Assembly (NCBI GenBank): GCA_006176705.1
Contig: QRFJ01000084.1
Coordinates: 744,001-808,000 of the forward strand
Direction of reading: 5' to 3'
Length of the DNA stretch: 64,000 nucleotides
From: Cocos nucifera
Taxonomy: Eukaryota; Streptophyta; Magnoliopsida; Arecales; Arecaceae
Made by a program: the position numbers and the translations under genes. The notes under the pieces are model-generated. The model saw only the letters and a list, made by a program, of their open reading frames with translations. It was not told where the DNA came from and did no database searches. This document shows positions 58,651 to 64,000 of this stretch, one piece after another (positions within the stretch are counted from its first letter, which is position 1; every line of letters starts with the position of its first letter).

Positions 58651-59584
58651 TGTTAGAATTTGATGCCTCGAATTCGATCTATAGTAGAGGAGAATCAGTA
58701 TTAGCACAGCAGTCAGGCTAGCTCAGATATGTATCGAGCTGGCTTAGGCTAAGATCGAGCCAGCTCGGACTGTAGTTGAGTCAACCCTCTTAGGCAAATA
58801 GAAAGCAGGTGTTCGGACGAGATGCAGTCGAGCCAGCTTGACCTCTGATATAGCGGGCTTGATGGAGGCGAACAAAATAGGATGAAGTTTTTTGTTTGGA
58901 CTCGAATTATAATTAATCCAAGCGATCTACGAGAGTTGCATGGATCATAGGATCTAGCAGCCATGGAGGGCTGTGGTTATGATTTGAAGGCTGCGGACAT
59001 GATTAGAGTTCTGTTGGACTTGTATTGGGAAACAGAGTCATGTTAGGACTCCCGTGGATAGCTGATATGAAAGTTCTCATCCTATTTAAAGGCCTAAGAT
59101 GCTATGGAGAGGGAGATGAATAGAGGCACATAGAAAGGCTCTGGCAGCCACCAAGAGGAGCTTGATAGAGTACCGAGCACGTGCAGCCTATAAAGCAGAT
59201 GCAAGTAGAGCATCGAGATAGAGTGAGACAATGGCCATATGAGTGGTCATTAGGCATGATATAGAGGCTTTCATAGGAAGCATCTAGAGGCGTCGAGGAT
59301 CCTAGTACGGCAGGCCTATGAGAGGGTCTTCATGGGGATTCTAAGAGAGCTTTTGTGAGGATAGCTTCTAGTTGAGAGAGGTTTGTGTACAGCGAGTATA
59401 GAGTGGCTATTCTCTTCTTGTACTTGATTTTCTTTTTCATAGTGAAGCTTGCATTCTCCCTGGAGCTAGCATTTGGGCTAATTCACGTACCTAATTGTAT
59501 TCTTATTTTATTTCTTCTTTTTTCCTACTGTCAACAAAAGGATACTAGATCCTCAGATGGTGGTGTCCTAGCCAGACATCCACA
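58651..59584 (+). repeat. R2 LTR copy 2
   Basis: 934 bp, TGTTAGAATTTGATG...CCACA, the best preserved ends of the three copies. Confidence 0.85.
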
Positions 59585-60050
59585 TAAGTGGTATCAGAGC
59601 AAGTTGATACCATAATAATTGGTATCAAAGTTGGATTGGTACCATGATAGGTTGTAGTGGTGGCGATCAAGATTGAAGATGGAGAAGGCAGGTGCAATCA
59701 TGATGGAGATCAATCATAAAGGGTTGATCGATGCTCTCTTATACAAGAAGGAGCCATCTATATAGAAGATGCTAGCAGGAGGCAAGTGCGAGGTGGAGCT
59801 CTAGGTGAAGATGGATTGGGCATGAGATGGGAGACTTTGGAAGATGAGCGATGTCGCCTGAAGGCTATCCTGAGCAGGTCTCGAGTCAGGTGGAGCATGG
59901 CATATGACGAAGATGGAATCGAGCTGCCTAGCTCAACTCCCATGTTTGTCCATCCTTGAGTAGCAGACGATTACCCCAGGGCATGGGGGCGAGAGGATCT
60001 AAAAGCTCTTAAAGTTAGGTGGAGGTCGAATATCGAGTCAAGATAGAGAT
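59585..60050 (+). other. R2 internal region 2
   Basis: 466 bases, near-identical in layout to internal region 1, with an intact TGGTATCAGAGC primer motif at 59589-59600 and a second one near 59617. Non-coding. Confidence 0.75.
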
Positions 60051-60647
60051 TGATAGGATTTGATGCCTCAAATTTGACCCAGGGTAGAGGAGAATCAGTA
60101 TCAGCACAGCAGTCAGACTGGCTCAGATACGTGTCGAGCTTGCTCAGGCTGAGATCAAGCTAGCTTAAGCTATAGTCGGGCTAGATCTCTTAGGAAAATA
60201 GAAAGTAGGTATTCAAACGAGACACAGTCAAGCCAGTTCGACCTCTGACTGAGCTGGCTCAATGGAGGCAAATAGAACAGGATGAGAATTTCTATTTGGA
60301 CTTGGATTATGATTAATCCAAGGAGACTAGGAGAGTTGCATAGACCATAGGATCTAGCAGCCATGGAGGGCTGTGGTCATGATCTGAAGGCTATGGACAC
60401 AATCAGAGTCCTGTTGGACTCGTAATAGGAGATAGAGTCATATTAGGACTCTCGTGGATAGCTGATGTGAAGGTTCTCATCCTATTTAGAGGCCTGAGAT
60501 GCTATGGAGAGGGAGATGAATAGAGGCACATAAAGTGGCTCTGGCAGCTCCCAAGAGAAGCTTGATAGAGTGTCAAGCACATGTAGCCCACAGAGTAGAT
60601 GCAGGCAGAGCATCGAGGTAGAGCAAAGCATCAGGTAGAGTGAGGCA
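60051..60647 (+). repeat. R2 LTR copy 3, truncated by C4
   Basis: It starts TGATAGGATTTGATG and matches the first 600 bases of copies 1 and 2 up to the 'gagtgaggca' joint, where the C4 LTR begins. The remainder may lie beyond C4, outside the window. Confidence 0.82.
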
Positions 60648-61916
60648 TGTTGGGAATGTGTCTCAAAGCCAATTGTTAGTCTATTGATGGTTGAGCCATA
60701 CATTTTTAATTGTATATGAATATAAATTAATAAAAATTAATTTGATATTTTTCATCATAAATTCTATTATTTTCTAATGAACTCCTATGTTGTGATGAAG
60801 TCCTTAGGACTATCTAGATTCCGTAAAGGAGGATTTATCATTTAGTCCTTAAATAGTTCATGACCAAATGATATATTGTTACTTAGGATGACAAAGTTTA
60901 TCGAGTATAGGTCGTTGTGTGCCATATAGGTTGGTTGTCCTCATAACTAAGTAGTGTTGAGACACTAATATGGCATGCAAGTAAGATACATGGGTACATC
61001 TACACTGAACATGACCAACTATGGGGTTTTTCTTCTATCAAGATTAGCTCCGATGGAATATAGGTAAAAATATCTCTCCACCTTGAGATCACCACGATGA
61101 CTTTTAAATAACTCACTGTGTTTTGGTGCTGGACTATCTAAATTTCTAATTCAGTAATGGAAGGTTTCTAGGCATAGTCAAGTACTTGTCGAGTCGGTGC
61201 GTGTATCAAGATGGGATTGACCACTCCTGATTTTAGGAGCTGTGTTCAATTATATTTCAATTTAGTAAAACCTTGGCTAAGATAGTCTTAGTGAGGAGTC
61301 ACGGGACTAATTGCTTTGAGACACGACATGGATGTATTTTTTAGGGTTGACGGTCTAACCCTGAGTCATCTATTAAACAGAGGTCATAGGGATGAATTAT
61401 ATGGTAACTATATTCGCATAGATTCTGAATATTGTGATTGTGATTATTCGACCTATCTAGACATCGGGTACCATTGCTAGATGATCACTTCGATTAGTAT
61501 AGAAATTAATTTCTATGCTACCAGCTTAGGTTTGAACCTACAGAGTCAAACACACTAGAGATTCCTACCTGATCTGATGGTTGGTGAAGAGTCCCACTCG
61601 ACTAGGACTCTATGGTTAAGAGTCCTACTAGATTGAGACTCTTCGATCGGGAGTCCTATTGGGTTAGGACATTGAGTCTCAATGTTTGAGAGTCGGTGGT
61701 CAAGAGTCCCACTAGACTGGAACTCTTCGACCAAGAGTCCCACAGCTTTGGGACTCTGAGTCCTACATATCTAGAACTCTATGATTGAGAGTTGGGACTC
61801 CACAATCATGACTTTTACTTATTTCGGACTCTGGGATCAAGAGTCCGACTAGTTTGGGATTCTTTGATCAAGAGTTTCATTTTGATGAGACTTTGTTGTC
61901 CAGAATGGGGATTCTA
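60648..61916 (+). repeat. C4 5' LTR, truncated at its 3' side
   Basis: It matches the 63510-64000 start of the other LTR, and the C3 LTR further in. From about 61560 to 61900 it contains a run of 'agagtccyactag..tgggactct' units. About half of the expected 2.5-kb LTR is present. Confidence 0.8.
61560..61900. repeat. Run of short inverted-repeat units in C4 LTR
   Basis: The words 'agagtcc' and 'ggactct' alternate about every 20-40 bases for 340 bases, so each unit can pair with its neighbour. The C3 LTR has a shorter run at 53590-53790. Confidence 0.7.
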
Positions 61917-63058
61917 TCAAACTCGATGAGAACGATCAGAACCTAATCACCTATATGGATGCAACGCAGAGATCCGACTCTAAGAAATGGCTTGAGGCCA
62001 TGAAATTTTAAGATGAAATCCATCAAGGTCAATGATGTATGGACATTGGTTGACCCACCTGAAGGGATAAAACCCATAGGATGTAAGTGGATCTTCAAAA
62101 GAAAAAGAGGCATAGACGAAAAGGTGGAGATCTATAAAGTCCATCTAATTGCTAAGGGGTATCATCAACGTTATGATATTGACTATGATGAGACATTCTC
62201 TCCTGTGGTAATGCTTAAATCCATTTGGATTATGCTTGTCATAGCTGTCTATCTGGACTATGAAATTTGACAAATGGATGTGAAAATAGCTTTCCTAAAT
62301 GGAGAGCTGGATGAAGAGGTGTATATGATATAACCTAAAGGGTTCACGTCCATAGATGAGTTTAAGGTGTGTAAGCTTTAAAGGTCCATTTATGGACTGA
62401 AGGAGGCATCTCGGAGCTGGAACATATAATATGATAGAACAATCAAAATGTATGATTTCGTTAAGAATGAAGAGGAGCCCTACATATACAAGTGGGCTAA
62501 TGGTCCAGCAATAGTATTCCTAGTATTGTATGTGGATGACATTCTCTTAATCGAAAATGATATCCTTGCATTCCAAGGAATAAAGATCTGGCTCTCATTA
62601 CAGTTTTCCATGAAAGATTTGGGAGAAGTTTCTTACATCCTAGGAATGATGATCTATAGAGATAGATCTAAAAGGTTGCTTGGATTGTCCCAGTCTATAT
62701 ACATTGACACTGTGCTGAAATGGTTCAGCATGGAGAATTCCAAGAAAGGTTATCTACCGATAGGCCATGAAATTTCTTTTATAAGAGGGATTGTCCAACA
62801 ACAACTCTAAATAGAGAGCATATGAATAGAATACCATATGCTTCTGCAGTGGGTTCTATAATGTACGCCATAACATGTATGCAACCAGATGTGGCATACT
62901 CACTAGGTGTAGTGAGTAGATACCAATCTAATCTAGGGGAGAATCATTGGAAGGTTGTTAAAATCATCCTGAAGTATTTAAGAAATACTAAGAACCAGTG
63001 GCTTGTATATGGTGAATCAGACTTAAAACTTATGGAGTTCATAGACTCCAGTTTCTAG
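61917..63058 (+). pseudogene. C4 reverse transcriptase
   Basis: The plus-strand frame begins KLDENDQNLITYMDA and, after a one-base shift near 62010, reads VNDVWTLVDPPEGIKPIGCKW, IAKGYHQRYDIDYDETFSPV. 62448-62810 has IVFLVLYVDDILLIEND (catalytic YVDD at about 62527-62541), FSMKDLGEVSYILGM and WFSMENSKK. 62822-63058 has YASAVGSIMYAITCMQPDVAYSL. A handful of stops (for example near 62268 and 62332) and shifts break it. It is well conserved for a deleted element. Confidence 0.88.
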
Positions 63059-63497
63059 TCTGATCATGATGATAGCAAGAGTGTATCAAGATATATATTT
63101 ATCCTTAATGGTGGGGCCATTTGCTGGAAGAGTTTCAAGTAGCACACTGTGGCTAATTTAGTTTATGAGGTGGAACTATCAAAGAAGCAATGTGGCTAAG
63201 AAAATTCATCACCGAGCTTGGAGTAGCACCCTCCCTTAATGGTCTAGTTCTGCTTTATTGCGACAACTCTGGAGCTATTGCTCAAGTGAAAGAACCAAAG
63301 GCACACCAGTAGATGAAGCAAATTTTGTGCAGCTACCATCATGTCCGAGAGATTATGGATCGAGGAGATGTCGACCTTCAAAAAATTGATGGAAAGGAGA
63401 ACCTGGCCAACCTATTTACTAAAGCTATTGTGGTGAAGGAGTTCGATGACTTTAAGTCGAAGATAGGTATTAGATACTGCACCGATTGGCTTTAGTC
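63059..63497 (+). pseudogene. C4 RNase H
   Basis: The fragment begins SDHDDSKSVSRYIFILNGGAICWKS. The central YEVELSK region is frameshifted. The end 63313-63495 reads CSYHHVREIMDRGDVDLQKIDGKENLANLFTKAI, the usual copia RNase H terminus just ahead of the purine tract. Confidence 0.85.
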
Positions 63498-63509
63498 CAA
63501 GTGGGAGAT
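63498..63509 (+). promoter_or_regulatory. C4 polypurine tract
   Basis: CCAAGTGGGAGAT immediately precedes the LTR start TGTTGG. Confidence 0.8.
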
Positions 63510-64000
63510 TGTTGGAAATGTGTTTCAAAATCAATCGTCAGTCTATTGATGATTGGGCCATACATTTATAATTATATATGAATTATAAATTAATAAAAAT
63601 TATTTTGGTATTTTTCATCATAAATTCTATTATCTTCTAATAAACTCCTATGTTGTGATGAAGTTCTTAGGACTATCTAGATTCGACAAAGAAGGATTTA
63701 TCATTTAGTACTTAAACAGTTCACGACCAAATGATATGTTGTTACTTAGGATGACAACGTTTATCGAGTATATATCGTTGTGTGCCATATAGGTTGGTTG
63801 TCCTCATAACCAAGGAGTGTTGAGACACTGATATGGCATGCAAGTGTGATATATGGGTACATCTATACTGAACGTGACCAACTCTGGAGCTTTTCTCTTA
63901 TCAAGATTAGCTCCGATGGAATATGGGTATAAATGTCCCTCTGACCTGAGATCACCATGGTGACTTCCAAGCAACTTACTGTATTTTGGTACCAGACTAC
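63510..64000 (+). repeat. C4 3' LTR, first 491 bases
   Basis: It starts TGTTGGAAATGTG and follows the 5' LTR closely through 'gaggacaacc'-type sequence to the window end, so the element's right end and target duplication are not visible. Confidence 0.85.

Larger units (their letters stand above)
57250..60647 (+). mobile_element. R2: tandem array of a short non-coding LTR element
   Basis: Three LTR copies (57250-58186, 58651-59584, 60051-60647) alternate with two internal stretches of about 465 bp. Each LTR begins TGTTAGAATTTGATG-like and is followed by 'agtggtatcagagcaagttg', an initiator-Met-type primer site. The period is 1400 bp. Internals have no coding capacity. The arrangement LTR-internal-LTR-internal-LTR is that of a tandem TRIM-like element. 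The third LTR is cut by C4. On the left it interrupts G3. Confidence 0.85.
60648..64000 (+). mobile_element. C4: Ty1/copia retrotransposon with large internal deletion, runs off the window
   Basis: A 5' LTR starts TGTTGGGAATGTG at 60648, RT and RNase H run at 61917-63497 on the plus strand, then a purine tract and the start of a 3' LTR (TGTTGGAAATGTG, 63510). The LTR end, primer site, leader, gag, protease and integrase are missing, lost in one deletion near 61916. It is a close relative of C1 and C3 in the opposite orientation. Confidence 0.85.

Noticed and set aside
1..64000. A host gene, tRNA or defence-like gene cluster
   Set aside because: Every segment over 300 bases could be assigned to an LTR, leader, pol or gag remnant, antisense element gene or tandem repeat. 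No exon-like host homology or tRNA cloverleaf was recognised.

Overview
This window is plant repetitive DNA. I see no host protein-coding gene, tRNA, rRNA or CRISPR array. Nearly every base belongs to nested, decayed LTR retrotransposons: Ty1/copia elements, large Ty3/gypsy elements of Tat type, and short LTR elements without visible coding capacity. The reverse transcriptases, the initiator-Met-tRNA-type primer sites and the antisense extra gene of the gypsy elements point to an angiosperm. A monocot with a large, repeat-rich genome (palm-like) is my guess from the style of the copia proteins, at low confidence. Names such as G1 or C2 are local to this annotation.

Layout. The oldest layer is a plus-strand Tat-like gypsy element, G2. 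Its tandem-repeat region survives in pieces at 1-488, 4204-4228, 13841-14178 and 16856-17141. It resumes at 40861 with an antisense extra gene and an LTR (44637-45828), which is followed by a second primer site and the start of gag. Inserted into the G2 repeat region are: R1, a non-coding LTR element (489-4203, perfect GGAGA target duplication); C1, a copia on the minus strand (4229-13840); a 447-bp inverted repeat made of LTR sequence, joined to a short-LTR copia fragment S1 (14190-16855); and G1, a large gypsy on the minus strand (17142-40860).

G1, read on the minus strand, has a 5' LTR (39656-40860), primer site, gag, protease, RT, RNase H and integrase, then about ten copies of a 216-bp tandem repeat, an extra gene running in the opposite direction, and a 3' LTR (17142-18448). 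Its gag carries a 350-bp copia LTR fragment. Its antisense gene is split by copia C2 (19568-30338), the best preserved element here. C2 has an unusual extra end: its 3' LTR is followed by another 5' leader and a gag start, as in a tandem dimer sharing one LTR.

Right third. Copia C3 (46391-54708, minus strand) interrupts the gag of the element following G2. Next come a 94-bp tandem repeat and a decayed integrase of another minus-strand gypsy, G3 (54709-57249). R2 follows (57250-60647), an LTR-internal-LTR-internal-LTR array of a short non-coding element. Last is copia C4 on the plus strand (60648 to the window end), which lost everything between its 5' LTR and RT.

Function. None of the elements looks autonomous: all coding regions carry stops, frameshifts or deletions. 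The most interesting structures are the antisense gene conserved in two gypsy copies with its own TATA-like box, three independent shared-LTR tandem arrangements, the large LTR hairpin, and clustered insertion into one Tat tandem-repeat tract.
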